Positions 22,180 through 31,730 of a stretch of DNA of 36,236 bases are shown here, piece after piece. The translations under genes and the position numbers were made by a program. Origin of the DNA: Phycisphaerales bacterium (GTDB lineage: Bacteria > Planctomycetota > Phycisphaerae > Phycisphaerales > UBA1924). The notes beneath the pieces are model-generated. The model saw nothing but the letters and a program-made list of their open reading frames with translations, was not told the origin of the DNA and did not search any database. The first letter of the stretch is position 1; each line of letters opens with the position of its first letter. Location of the stretch: NCBI GenBank assembly GCA_013360695.1, contig JABWBC010000021.1, positions 1-36,236 on the forward strand. Reading direction: 5' to 3'.

Positions 22180-23652
22180 TCAGAGCACGATGGGCTTGAG
22201 CAGTTTCCCGGAGACGTCGGTGAGCCGGAAGTCTCGCCCCTGGTGGCGATGGGTGAGCTGTTCGTGGTTCATTCCCAGGAGGTGGAGGAGCGTGGCGTGG
22301 AGGTCATGGACGTCCACGGGGTTTTCGAGGATGTTGTAGCAGTACTCGTCGGTCTTGCCGTAGGAGATGCCGGGCTTCACGCCGCCGCCGGCGAGCCAGA
22401 TGGTGAAGCAGCGCGGGTGGTGATCGCGCCCGTAGGTCTCGGTGGTGAGGGTGCCCTGGCTGTACACGGTTCGTCCGAACTCGCCGGCCCAGACGACGAG
22501 GGTTTCATCGAGAAGTCCGCGGCGTCGCAGGTCCTTGATGAGGGCGGCCTGGGGCTGATCGACGGCGCCGGTCTGGGCCTTGATCTCGGCGGGGAGGTTG
22601 CCGTGCTGATCCCAGCCGCGCATGTAAAGCTGGATGAAGCGCACGCCGCGTTCCGCGAGTCGGCGAGCGAGCAGGCAATTGGCGGCGAACGAGCCGGGCT
22701 TCTTCACATCCGGCCCGTACATGTCGAGCGTTTCAGGGTCTTCGCTTGCGAGGTCGGTCAGTTCGGGCACCGACATCTGCATGCGATAGGCCATCTCGGC
22801 CTGCGCCACGCGCGTCTGGATTTCAGGATCGAGCGTGCGCTCAAACTCGGTTTGGTTGAGCTTGGAGACCAGGTCGAGCATGGCGCGGCGGTCCTCGCGT
22901 TTCATGCCGTCGGGATCTTTGAGGTAGAGCACGGGCTCGCCGCCCGAGCGGAGGCGACAGCCCTGGTGCTCGCTGGGGAGGAACCCCGAACCCCAGAAGC
23001 GGGCGGAGAGCGCCTGCATGTTTCCGATACCCTGGGTGATGAGGACGACGAAGTCGGGGAGATTGGCGTTGGAACTGCCAAGGCCGTAACTGACCCAGGA
23101 GCCGAATGACGGGCGGCCGGGCTGCTGCGTTCCGGTCTGGAAGAAGGTGATGCCGGGCTCGTGGTTGATGGCCTCGGTGTGCATGGAGTGGATGAAGCAG
23201 ATTTCGTGCGCGACCGAGGCGGTGTGCGGGAGAAGTTCGCTGAGCCACACGCCGTCTTCGTTGTTCTTGTATTTGGAGAAGCGGAAGATGGAGGGGGCGA
23301 CGGGGAAGCGTGCCTGGCCGCTGGTCATGCCGGTGAGGCGCTGGCCCTGGCGGATGGAGTCTGGCAGATCTTGGTTGAAACGCTGGCGGAGGGTGGGCTT
23401 GTAGTCGTAGAGATCGAGCTGGCTGGGCGCGCCCTCCATGTGCATGTAGATCACGCGCTTTGCCTTGGGCGCAAAGTGCGGCCCGCGCGGGAGGATGAGA
23501 CGCGGCTGGTCGCCCGACGCGCCGGCGGCCTTGGTCAGCATCGAGGTGAGCGCCGCGGCGCCAAGGGCCGAGCTCATGGTCTTGCCGACCTTGCCAAAGA
23601 AGCGGCGACGGGTCAGGTTGAGCAGATGTTCTTCGAGCGGATCAAAGGGCAT
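22180..23652 (-). CDS. DUF1501 protein with Tat signal
   Basis: Exported protein of 490 residues in the DUF1501 family (sulfatase/alkaline-phosphatase-like fold), very common in planctomycetes and nearly always paired with a PSD1 protein. A twin-arginine signal (TRRRFFGKVGK, R15 to F19) is followed by a hydrophobic stretch. Conserved segments include YMHMEGAPSQLDLYDYKP, FIHSMHTEAINHEPG, WAGEFGRT and GRDHHP. The enzymatic role is not established. The ATG at 23652 is 2 bases after the PSD1 stop (TAAGCATG), so it is cotranscribed with it; the long open frame continuing upstream is a shadow of the PSD1 gene. Confidence 0.93.
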   Translation of the reverse strand: MPFDPLEEHLLNLTRRRFFGKVGKTMSSALGAAALTSMLTKAAGASGDQPRLILPRGPHFAPKAKRVIYMHMEGAPSQLDLYDYKPTLRQRFNQDLPDSIRQGQRLTGMTSGQARFPVAPSIFRFSKYKNNEDGVWLSELLPHTASVAHEICFIHSMHTEAINHEPGITFFQTGTQQPGRPSFGSWVSYGLGSSNANLPDFVVLITQGIGNMQALSARFWGSGFLPSEHQGCRLRSGGEPVLYLKDPDGMKREDRRAMLDLVSKLNQTEFERTLDPEIQTRVAQAEMAYRMQMSVPELTDLASEDPETLDMYGPDVKKPGSFAANCLLARRLAERGVRFIQLYMRGWDQHGNLPAEIKAQTGAVDQPQAALIKDLRRRGLLDETLVVWAGEFGRTVYSQGTLTTETYGRDHHPRCFTIWLAGGGVKPGISYGKTDEYCYNILENPVDVHDLHATLLHLLGMNHEQLTHRHQGRDFRLTDVSGKLLKPIVL

Positions 23653-23654
23653 GC

Positions 23655-26600
23655 TTATCCCCTGGTGATGCAGGCGTCGAGGTTGAGCGCCGCGTTGCAG
23701 ATCATGGTCCACGCCGCCAGTTCGGAAGGATCGAGATCGGTGGGCGTGGGTGCTTCGCCGACCGCAACGATCTTGGTTGCGTCCTCGGGGTTTGCCCTCA
23801 AGCGATCGCGGAAGGCGGTGAGGGCGATGGTCAGGGCGTCGAGGTCCTTGTCGTTCGGCGCGTGGCCCGTGCAGCGGGTGATGAGGCGGTTGAGTCGCTC
23901 GCGGTCGTCGCCCGGTTCCTTCAGGGTGCGTTGCGCCAACACGCGGGCGGCTTCGACGAACTGCTCGTCGTTCCAGAGCGCCAGGGCCTGGAGCGGGGTG
24001 CTGGTGGCGGTGCGACGGACGGTGCAGGACTCGCGCGTCGGCGCGTCGAACGTCAGCATGGAGGGCGGTGGCGCGGCCCGCTTCCAGTAGGTGTACATGC
24101 TGCGCCGCCAGAGATCCTCGCCCTTGCCGCGTTCGAAGATGCGCGTGTTGGACTGGAGCATCGCGACCTCTTGCCAGAGCCCCTCGGGCTGATAGGGCTT
24201 GACCGACGGGCCGCCGGCCTTTTCCACGAGCAGGCCGGAGAGATAGAGCGCCTGATCGCGGATCTGCTCGGCGGAGAGGCGGGTGCGAGGGAAATACGCG
24301 AGCAGCTTGTTGTCGGGGTCCTTGGCCTTGGCGTCGTCGCGAACCTTGGAAGACTGGCGATAGGTGTTGCTCGTGACGATCTTGGTAAGAAGTTGGCGCA
24401 GGTCCCAGCCGCCATCGCGGAAATCGACGGCGAGGGCGTCGAGCAGTTGCGGGTGGGAGGGCCAGTCGCCTTGGTAGCCGAAGTCTTCGCTGGTGCGGAC
24501 GATGCCGCGACCGAAGAGCATTTCCCAGTAGTGGTTGACGATGACGCGGGCCGTCAGCGGGTTTTCGGCGGAGACGATCCACTGCGCCAGGCCTAGGCGA
24601 TTGGCCGGTGCACCTTCGGGGAGTTTTCCGAGAGACGCCGGGATCGCACGGGTGGCGGGGCGAGATTTGTCGGGCTTGTCGTACTCGCCACGCTTCAGCA
24701 CGAAGGTCTCGCGGGGTGTGGGCAGATCCTTCATGACCATGGTCTTGGGTGCCGCCGCGTCGAGAGCCGCGATTTCCAGCTGTTTGGCGGCGACCCCCTG
24801 GGTGAGATCGCGGTAGCGGGTTGAGTACTGCATTTTCCACGCAGTTTGCATGGATTGAGTGCGAGACTCGGAGCGTGCGGTCGGCGGAGCGAGCGCGGCG
24901 ACGAGGTCCTTGGGAAGGGCTTGGCCGTCTTCGAGCACGCGGAAGTAGAAGCCGCCGGGGCCGCCGGTGTTGACGACCTTCATGACGACAAGGTTTTCAC
25001 CGGGCTTGAGATCGAAGGTCGCCTTGTCCTGGTCGGGTGCGGCGCCACGGTCGGTTCGGTTCTCAGCGACCATCGCGCCATTGACGAAGAGCTGGAAGCC
25101 ATCGTCGGAGCCGAGGGAAACCGTGATCTTGCGGGCGCTGGGCGCGTAGGCATAGCGGCCGAGATAGGTGACCGCCGCGCCGCCGAAGAGCGAGTTGGAA
25201 ACCACCCCGTCGGGGAGTGGTCCGGGGAAGGCCCATTTGAGCCCGCCGCCGAAGTCGTGCGTGAGGTCGAGGGAGCTGAAATCCTCCGGGCCGTAGTGCT
25301 TGGTGTAGGCCTCTTCGGTCGAGGCTTGCATGAACGGGCCGACGCGATGCCACGAGCCGAGCGTGGCGGGGAGGAAATCGGCGTTGGAGAGCCCGCCGAA
25401 GCTGGTGCGGACGCGCCCGAAGGTGTGCTTGTCGTACTGGGAATCGAAGGAAAGCGAGACGCGGATCTCGCTCCCGCCCTCGTATCCGAAGGGCTCGGAC
25501 GCGCGGAAGAGCGCCAGGCGATTCTCCTTCATGTCGTAGCCCTGCACCGCCCAGCCCGCGGCGGGCGAGGGGTGAAAAGTCGACGTGATGCGGAAATCGC
25601 CGTTGGGCTGTTCGTGGTCGGCCCAGGCCCAGTTGAAGAGGATGTCGCGCGACTGGCTGGGATCGGCCAGCGACGTGACCTTGGCGGAGAGCTTCGACAG
25701 CACCGCGTTGCCGTTGAACGCGCGCCCGATCCTTCCCTCAACCATGCTGGGATCAAGGAGGGCTTCAAGGGAGATCGCGTTGAGGCCCGTGGCGCTGGTC
25801 TTGTAGACCAGCGTGAACTCGTCCTTTTCGGGGTTCTCACCGGTCGCCAGAACGCTCTGGTCGGGCTGTGGGGTGAGGGTGCCCCCGCCGCGGGCGCTGG
25901 CGGAGACGAGCGTCGCGTCGGCCCAGCGTGCGGCATTCTCGGCCGAGAGGTCGGCGAAGAACTTCTCGCGCTGCGCGTCCTCCTCGGGCGAAGGAGTTTC
26001 AAGCTGCGCCTTCAACTCGCCGAGGGTCTTCGTGAGTTCGTCGCGTTTGGCGACCTGCTCTGGCGTCGGCACGACGATGAAAGGCTCGAAGGCGCGCTGC
26101 GGGTCGGGGAGCTGCGAGTAGAGCCCCGGCTCCTCGATCGAGTTGAAGAACGAGAACATGGAGTAGTAGTCGTTCTGCGTGAGCGGATCGAACTTGTGGT
26201 CGTGGCAGCGGACGCAGTTCATCGTCAGGCCGAGAAGCACGGAAGACGTGGTCGCGGTGCGTTCCGCGGCGTATTCGACGAGATACTCCTCGGGGATCGC
26301 GCCGCCCTCGTCGGTGGTGACGTGATTTCGGTTGAACCCGCTGGCGATTCTCTGCTGCACCGTCGCGTCGGGGATGAGGTCGCCCGCGAGCTGTTCGACG
26401 ATGAAGCGGTCGTAGGGCATGTTGTCGCGGAAGGCGTTGATGACCCAGTCGCGCCACAGCCACATCTGCCGCCCGGCGTCCATGTGGATGCCGTTGGTGT
26501 CGGCGTAGCGGGCCTTGTCGAGCCAGGGCATGGTGAGCCGCTCGGCGGTGCGCGTGCGGTAGGGCTCTTGCGTGAAGAGTCGATCGACGAGATTCTCGTA

Positions 26601-27305
26601 TGCATCCGGCGCGCGATCGTCGGTGAACGCCTTGATCTCTTCGGGCGTGGGCGGCAGGCCGGTCAGGTCGAGGTAGATCCGACGCACCAGCGTCTCGCGA
26701 TCCGCGGGCTCCGACGGCGCGAGGCCGACTCCATCGAGGGACGCCAGCACATACGCGTCGATCTCGTTCTTCACCCAACCGGGCATCTTCACCTTGGGCG
26801 CTTCGCCACGCTTCGGCGGCACCAGCGCCCAGTGGGGCTCGTACTCCCCGCCCTGGGCGACCCAGCGCCGAATTAGGGCCTTCTCATCCTCGGTCAACGG
26901 TTTCTTGCCCGCGCTGGGGGGCGGCATCACCTCGTCCGGGTCGTGCGACGTGATGCGCTCAAGGATCAGGCTCTCGTCGGGCTTGCCGGGAGCGACGACC
27001 CGCCCGCTTTTTCGCTGCATCGTTACCGATTCGCGCTCGTCCATGCGCAGCTCGGCCTGGCGCGAGCCCGGATCCTGCCCGTGGCACTTGAAACATCGAT
27101 CGGAGAGAATCGGGCGGATATCGCGCCCGTAGCTGACACGAAAGCCCTCGCCCTTGTCACCCGGCTCATCAACGCGGCCCGCCGTCGGGGCGGCCGTGAC
27201 TTCGCTCGAGTCGGGGCCCGGGGCGGGGCCCGAGCCTGTCGCCAAGAGTCCGATCCCCGCCGCCGTCAAGGCGGCACACCATGCCAGTTCATGCCATGAG
27301 CGCAT
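23655..27305 (-). CDS. PSD1-family multidomain cytochrome (PSCyt1, DUF1549, DUF1553)
   Basis: Exported protein of about 1216 residues. A signal-like N terminus is followed by a planctomycete cytochrome domain with CFKCH (about C71, C74, H75). DUF1549 (PSCyt2, about 170-395) contains a second haem motif CVRCHDHKFDP (about C364, C367, H368). A central insert of about 450 residues has a lectin/LamG-like part and a PA14-like segment (SLGSDDGFQLFVNGAMV). DUF1553 (about 900-1160) has PLTARVIVNHYWEMLFGRGIV and STPLQALALWND. Such proteins are a planctomycete hallmark, suggested to act on polysaccharides or in periplasmic redox chemistry; neither is proven. The start is ambiguous: ATG 27305, or TTG 27314 three codons earlier; no clear Shine-Dalgarno sequence. 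Confidence 0.92.
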   Translation of the reverse strand: MRSWHELAWCAALTAAGIGLLATGSGPAPGPDSSEVTAAPTAGRVDEPGDKGEGFRVSYGRDIRPILSDRCFKCHGQDPGSRQAELRMDERESVTMQRKSGRVVAPGKPDESLILERITSHDPDEVMPPPSAGKKPLTEDEKALIRRWVAQGGEYEPHWALVPPKRGEAPKVKMPGWVKNEIDAYVLASLDGVGLAPSEPADRETLVRRIYLDLTGLPPTPEEIKAFTDDRAPDAYENLVDRLFTQEPYRTRTAERLTMPWLDKARYADTNGIHMDAGRQMWLWRDWVINAFRDNMPYDRFIVEQLAGDLIPDATVQQRIASGFNRNHVTTDEGGAIPEEYLVEYAAERTATTSSVLLGLTMNCVRCHDHKFDPLTQNDYYSMFSFFNSIEEPGLYSQLPDPQRAFEPFIVVPTPEQVAKRDELTKTLGELKAQLETPSPEEDAQREKFFADLSAENAARWADATLVSASARGGGTLTPQPDQSVLATGENPEKDEFTLVYKTSATGLNAISLEALLDPSMVEGRIGRAFNGNAVLSKLSAKVTSLADPSQSRDILFNWAWADHEQPNGDFRITSTFHPSPAAGWAVQGYDMKENRLALFRASEPFGYEGGSEIRVSLSFDSQYDKHTFGRVRTSFGGLSNADFLPATLGSWHRVGPFMQASTEEAYTKHYGPEDFSSLDLTHDFGGGLKWAFPGPLPDGVVSNSLFGGAAVTYLGRYAYAPSARKITVSLGSDDGFQLFVNGAMVAENRTDRGAAPDQDKATFDLKPGENLVVMKVVNTGGPGGFYFRVLEDGQALPKDLVAALAPPTARSESRTQSMQTAWKMQYSTRYRDLTQGVAAKQLEIAALDAAAPKTMVMKDLPTPRETFVLKRGEYDKPDKSRPATRAIPASLGKLPEGAPANRLGLAQWIVSAENPLTARVIVNHYWEMLFGRGIVRTSEDFGYQGDWPSHPQLLDALAVDFRDGGWDLRQLLTKIVTSNTYRQSSKVRDDAKAKDPDNKLLAYFPRTRLSAEQIRDQALYLSGLLVEKAGGPSVKPYQPEGLWQEVAMLQSNTRIFERGKGEDLWRRSMYTYWKRAAPPPSMLTFDAPTRESCTVRRTATSTPLQALALWNDEQFVEAARVLAQRTLKEPGDDRERLNRLITRCTGHAPNDKDLDALTIALTAFRDRLRANPEDATKIVAVGEAPTPTDLDPSELAAWTMICNAALNLDACITRG

Positions 27306-27375
27306 GCGGAACAAGATACAGCAAATCCGCGTTTGGTGGAAGGTCGGACCTTTGTGAAATGCTCGCGGAATGTGG

Positions 27376-28116
27376 TTAGCCGCTTGGGATCGGGATCAGG
27401 CCCCCGCTCATCGAATCTCGCTCGCCCGCCACGCACGCCGCGATGGTGCTGGCGACGGACTCTGGCGTTAGAGTTCGCTCGGGCGGGAGGGTCGCGGTGT
27501 CCACGATCGAACGGAGCATGGGCGTCTCCACCGCGCCGGGCGCGACACAGAAGGCCTTCACGCCGATCGCCTCGCCGTTGGTCGCGGCCAGCTGCGTCAG
27601 CATGTTCAGAGCGCTCTTGGATGCCGCGTACGCGAAAAAGCCCGGGAAGGGGTCGATGGTCGCGAACGACGAGACATTCACGATGATCCCCGAGCCGCGG
27701 CGTGACGTGAACAATTCCGCGAAATGCGGCCAGGCTCGCGCGATCATCGCCGCGGGGGCGATCGCGTTTACGCGGAACGTCTCTTCGATCAGTTCGGGTG
27801 TGTGCTGGTCGATGGTGAGTGACGCCGCATATCCGGCGTTGTTCACGAGCACGTCGAGGCGGCCCAATTGGCGGATGGCTTCATCGACGCAGGCAGAAGT
27901 GGCGCGCGGGTCGGCGAGATCGCAGACGTAGGCCGCCGACTCGCCCTTGAGGAGCGAGCCGGTTTCGAGCAAGGGATCGCGGCGCCGCCCCACGAGAAAG
28001 AGCCGGTAGCCGAGGGCGGAGAGGGCGATCGCGGTCGCCCTCCCGATTCCAGAGCCGGCGCCGGTGACGAGCGCGACCTTGACGGATGGATCGTTCGGAG
28101 CCAATTCCCGTGCCAT
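27376..28116 (-). CDS. SDR-family oxidoreductase
   Basis: Short-chain dehydrogenase/reductase of 246 residues. The Rossmann nucleotide-binding motif TGAGSGIG spans residues 18-25, with NNAG in the central strand, a catalytic Ser in NVSSFA and YAASK as the Tyr/Lys pair. Arg residues after the second strand (VGRRRDP) suggest NADP(H) preference. The substrate cannot be told. It is divergent from the solute-binding protein gene, with 54 bases between the start codons, and lies 70 bases from the PSD1 start on the same strand, so it could in principle lead the PSD1 transcript. Confidence 0.9.
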   Translation of the reverse strand: MARELAPNDPSVKVALVTGAGSGIGRATAIALSALGYRLFLVGRRRDPLLETGSLLKGESAAYVCDLADPRATSACVDEAIRQLGRLDVLVNNAGYAASLTIDQHTPELIEETFRVNAIAPAAMIARAWPHFAELFTSRRGSGIIVNVSSFATIDPFPGFFAYAASKSALNMLTQLAATNGEAIGVKAFCVAPGAVETPMLRSIVDTATLPPERTLTPESVASTIAACVAGERDSMSGGLIPIPSG

Positions 28117-28170
28117 GCCTCACGCTAGGCACACCCAAGAGCCGTGTCGTGCCCGTACACTCGCGGTTGC

Positions 28171-30057
28171 ATGAATCGCTCCATCGTCCTGGTCATTCTC
28201 GGTTTGGTCGCGGTTGTGGGCGTGCCGCTCGTCATGCGTCCGTCGGCGGCGAGGGCGCGCGCCTCCGCCGAGGAGACGCTGGTGGTCATCACGCCGCATG
28301 TGCCACAGATCAGGGCGGAGTTCGCCGCGGCGTTCGATCGCTGGCACCGGCGGAAACACGGGAGCGGAGTCTCGATCGACTATCGCACGCCCGGAGGCAC
28401 GAGCGAGATCATTCGGTTTCTGCAGTCTGTCTACTCCGCCCATGCGATTCGGGTGCTGGAAGAACTCCGAGCCGAGGATCGCGAGGCACTCGGCGATCCG
28501 AAGCTCTCGATCGCCGATCGGTTCGAAGCCGGTTCGATGGACGCGGACATCGTCTTCGGCGGCGGGAGCTTCGACCACGGGCGTTTGAAAGACCCCGCCA
28601 ACGTCGCGGTGTGGATCAAGCCCTGGGAGAAGCCGGGCGTGACGGAGGTCAAGATCGGCCCGCTCCCCAAGGGCGCCGACGCCACCAAGCTCGCGGCGGG
28701 CAAGGAAGTCACACTGCCGGTCTCGCTTGGAGAGAAGACGATCCTGGTCCGCCTCCCGATGTCGGCGATCGAGCAGGGGCCGAGCGTGGTGGGGTCGCTC
28801 ACCGCGGACGCGGCACTTTCGGCTCGGGTTGATCTCTCGCGCGCCGAGCGCGAGGTGCAGGTCTCGATATCCGCCCCCGCCGGCCTTGACCCCGCAAAGC
28901 TCAAGACGTTGATCGGCGAGAATGTCATCGGCGTCCAGACGATCCATGACCCCGATCAGCATTGGATCGGCGTGGCGTTCTCGAGCTTCGGCGTCGTGTA
29001 CAACCGCGACTGGCTGAAGAAGCTTGGCTTGCCCGAGCCCACGAGCTTTGACGACATGGGACGCCCCGAGTTTGTGGGGCTGGTGGCGCTGGCCGACCCG
29101 CGCCTGTCCGGCTCGATTACGACCAGCATGGATGCGATCCTGAGCGCCTACGGCTGGGAGAAGGGCTGGCGCGTGCTGCGTTCCATGTGCGCCAACACGC
29201 GGTACTACACCGCCGCATCGTCCAAGCCGCCCATCGACGTGAGCCAGGGCGAGGCGGCGATCGGCCTTGCGATCGATTTCTACGGTCGCGGCCAGGCGCA
29301 GTCGATCCTGCGCCTGGGCCAGGATGCGAGCGAAAGCCGCGTGGGATACGTCGATCCGCCGGGGGTTGTGTACATCGACGCCGATCCGGTTTCGGTGCTG
29401 CGTGGCGCGCCGCACCCGGAGCTGGCGCGCCGGTTCATCGAGTTTTGCCTGTCGGATGAGGGCCAGGCGCTGTGGCAGTTCCACGCCAAGGGCGACCCAC
29501 GGGCCGCGGCGAATCCCAAGAACGATGCGGGTGAGCCGATGGGCCCCGACCAATACGAATTGCGTCGCATGCCGGTGCGGCGTGATTTCTACACGTCGTA
29601 CGCGTCGGTCTTCATCGACAAGGTCGAGCCCTTCGCCGCCGCGACGAGCAACAAGCCCGCGGGCTGGCGGTCGGCGATCGGGCCGATCCTTGGCGCCTGC
29701 GCCGTTGATACTGCGGACGAGCAGCGTGAAGCATGGCGAGCCATCATCGCGGCCGAGAAGGACGCGGCGTTCCCGCGCGAGGTCGTCGCGGTGATGAAGG
29801 AGCTGTTTTTCTCGTTCCCGCCGCACATGACCGCCAAGGGCGAGACGATCAGGTTCAGCCCCGAGACAATGAAAGCCATCCGCGACGACTGGCGCGACGC
29901 CAAGGCTCGCCAGGCGGCGGAAGTCTCCTACGTCCGGTATTTCCGCAAGACCTACGCCCAAATCGTGGAGATTTCGCGGACGCGAACCCTCCCGGCGTCG
30001 CAGGCATCACAGACCTCGCCCGCGGCGGAGCACCCGCCGTCGCCTTCGGGCCGATGA
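28171..30057 (+). CDS. Long extracellular solute-binding protein
   Basis: Periplasmic-binding-protein-like product of 628 residues, nearly twice the usual length for iron/spermidine-type binding proteins. An N-terminal helix (about 4-23) acts as signal or anchor. The N-terminal lobe (TLVVITPHVPQIRAEF, DADIVFGGGSF) and a later lobe (GVVYNRDWLKKLGLPEPTSFDDM, AIGLAIDFYG, HPELARRFIEFCLSDEGQ) match the family. Between them lies an inserted beta-rich segment of about 100 residues (about 155-260). No permease or ATPase gene is adjacent, so it is an orphan. The ATG at 28171 begins the signal; a GTG 9 codons earlier gives a poor N terminus. A TACACT element at 28156-28161 would place the transcript start almost at the ATG. 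Confidence 0.82.
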   Translation: MNRSIVLVILGLVAVVGVPLVMRPSAARARASAEETLVVITPHVPQIRAEFAAAFDRWHRRKHGSGVSIDYRTPGGTSEIIRFLQSVYSAHAIRVLEELRAEDREALGDPKLSIADRFEAGSMDADIVFGGGSFDHGRLKDPANVAVWIKPWEKPGVTEVKIGPLPKGADATKLAAGKEVTLPVSLGEKTILVRLPMSAIEQGPSVVGSLTADAALSARVDLSRAEREVQVSISAPAGLDPAKLKTLIGENVIGVQTIHDPDQHWIGVAFSSFGVVYNRDWLKKLGLPEPTSFDDMGRPEFVGLVALADPRLSGSITTSMDAILSAYGWEKGWRVLRSMCANTRYYTAASSKPPIDVSQGEAAIGLAIDFYGRGQAQSILRLGQDASESRVGYVDPPGVVYIDADPVSVLRGAPHPELARRFIEFCLSDEGQALWQFHAKGDPRAAANPKNDAGEPMGPDQYELRRMPVRRDFYTSYASVFIDKVEPFAAATSNKPAGWRSAIGPILGACAVDTADEQREAWRAIIAAEKDAAFPREVVAVMKELFFSFPPHMTAKGETIRFSPETMKAIRDDWRDAKARQAAEVSYVRYFRKTYAQIVEISRTRTLPASQASQTSPAAEHPPSPSGR

Positions 30058-30121
30058 ATGAAGGATGCCGACGCGCCAGTCACACATCGCCTTTGTCCCG
30101 AACGAGGCCACGGAGCCGATC

Positions 30122-31684
30122 ATGCCCCAGAGTTCCGAGCGTGCCGACGATTCGCCGCCCATGCTCGCCAAGATCGTGGCGACGATCGGTCCGGCGAGCG
30201 ATTCTCCCGAGATGGTGCGCAAGTTGATCGAGGCCGGCGTCTCGATCTTCCGCTTCAACTTCTCGCACGGCGACTTCGCGGGTCACAAGAAGCGCCTCGA
30301 CGTGGTGCGCGAGGTTGCGTCGCAGCTCGATCGTCCGATCGCGGCGCTCGGCGATCTGCAAGGCCCCAAGATCCGCGTCGGCAAGGTGCCCGAGGGAGGC
30401 ATTGTGCTGAGCGCGGGCCAGGACGTCTGCTTCAAGCTCGGGCTCCCGCTGGCCTATGTCGATCCCGCGAACGCGTCCCAGCCGGTCGCGTACCTGCCCA
30501 CGACCTACGAACCGCTCGTGCGCGAGGTCCATTCGGGGCACAAGGTGCTCATCAACGACGGCGCGATCCGCATGCTCGCCGTCTCCAGCGACGGCGCCGC
30601 GGGCGAGCTGCGCTGCCGCGTGACGGTGGGCGGTCTCGTCACCAGCGGCAAGGGGATCAACCTGCCCCAGAGCGCGATCTCGGCGCCCGCGATCACCGAT
30701 CGCGACTGGGAGTGCGTCGCGTGGGCCGTCGAGAACGCCCTTGATTTCCTGGCGTTATCGTTCGTGCGCAAGGCCGAGGAAGTGCTCGAACTCAAGCGAA
30801 AGCTCGCCGAGCTGGGCGCACGCTATCCGGAGAGCGACCCACGCCATCTCGCGCAGTGGATGCCCATCGTCGTCAAAATCGAGAAGCCCCAGGCCGTCGC
30901 GAACATCTCGTCGATCGTGGCGGCGGCGGACGCGATCATGGTGGCGCGAGGCGATCTCGGAGTGGAGATGGAGATCGCGCGCGTGCCCGTGGCGCAGAAG
31001 GAGATCGTCGCGTGCTGCGCCGCCCACGGCAAGCCGTGCATCGTCGCGACCCAGATGCTCGAGACGATGATCGAGAATGCCAGCCCGACTCGCGCCGAGG
31101 CGAGCGACGTCGCCAACGCGATCTTTGACGGCGCCGACGCCGTGATGCTCTCGGCAGAGACCGCGACGGGGAAGCACCCGGCGCTGGTCGTGGAGACCAT
31201 GAGCCGCATCGTGCGCGTCGCGGAGTCGAGCAGCGTGAAACAAGGGCGGAGCGCGAGCGTTCCGACGGAGGTCAACCACGCGCACCGCGACACCGCCGCG
31301 CTCGCGCACGGCGCGGCCCAGGTGGCGCGTGATCTCGGCGCGCCCGCGATCGTGTGCTGGTCGGAGCACGGCGGCACGGCACGATTCATCAGCCAGAACG
31401 ACCTCAACATACCCATCGTCGCCTATTCCTCCAACCCCGTGATGGCGCGGCGCATGGCAATCCTCGGCGGCGTGATACCGGTGTGCGCCGAGCCGCCTAC
31501 GTCGGGGCACCTCTCCGAATGGAACGAGGCCGTGGACGAACTCATGTTGCGTCGCGGACTCGCGAAGCGCGGCGATCCGCTGGTGCTCGTCGCGGGCCAC
31601 CCGCTCGGGCAAGCCAAGGCGACCAATCGCATCGCGATCCACCGCGTGGGCGAGCCGACGGGCTTCCGCACGCCTTCCGCGTGA
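30122..31684 (+). CDS. pyk: Pyruvate kinase
   Basis: Glycolytic enzyme converting phosphoenolpyruvate and ADP to pyruvate and ATP. The product is about 520 residues and contains the full set of motifs: KIVATIGPAS, FRFNFSHG, DLQGPKIRVG, the catalytic lysine region VVKIEKPQA, VARGDLGVEM, CIVATQMLETMI, and PTRAEASDVANAIFDGADAVMLSAET (given here as family segments, not continuous quotation of the whole site). The C-terminal domain is complete. The ATG at 30122 is preferred because GGAG lies 6 bases upstream; an ATG at 30065, 7 bases after the binding-protein stop, would add 19 residues not typical of the family. Likely cotranscribed with the solute-binding protein gene. Confidence 0.95.
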   Translation: MPQSSERADDSPPMLAKIVATIGPASDSPEMVRKLIEAGVSIFRFNFSHGDFAGHKKRLDVVREVASQLDRPIAALGDLQGPKIRVGKVPEGGIVLSAGQDVCFKLGLPLAYVDPANASQPVAYLPTTYEPLVREVHSGHKVLINDGAIRMLAVSSDGAAGELRCRVTVGGLVTSGKGINLPQSAISAPAITDRDWECVAWAVENALDFLALSFVRKAEEVLELKRKLAELGARYPESDPRHLAQWMPIVVKIEKPQAVANISSIVAAADAIMVARGDLGVEMEIARVPVAQKEIVACCAAHGKPCIVATQMLETMIENASPTRAEASDVANAIFDGADAVMLSAETATGKHPALVVETMSRIVRVAESSSVKQGRSASVPTEVNHAHRDTAALAHGAAQVARDLGAPAIVCWSEHGGTARFISQNDLNIPIVAYSSNPVMARRMAILGGVIPVCAEPPTSGHLSEWNEAVDELMLRRGLAKRGDPLVLVAGHPLGQAKATNRIAIHRVGEPTGFRTPSA

Positions 31685-31730
31685 TCGCGTGATGACTGCG
31701 GAATCTGGCGAGAACGCCTAGCGTTGTTCG

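Noticed and set aside
23653..24840. Upstream extension of the DUF1501 gene
   Set aside because: Shadow of PSD1 in another frame; the Tat signal begins at 23652.
24846..26876. Long plus-strand open frame opposite the PSD1 gene
   Set aside because: Same compositional artefact; the minus-strand product is a full PSD1 protein.
27340..27352. Short palindrome AAGGTC-G-GACCTT before the PSD1 gene
   Set aside because: Only 6-base arms with no promoter context; it could be chance in this composition.
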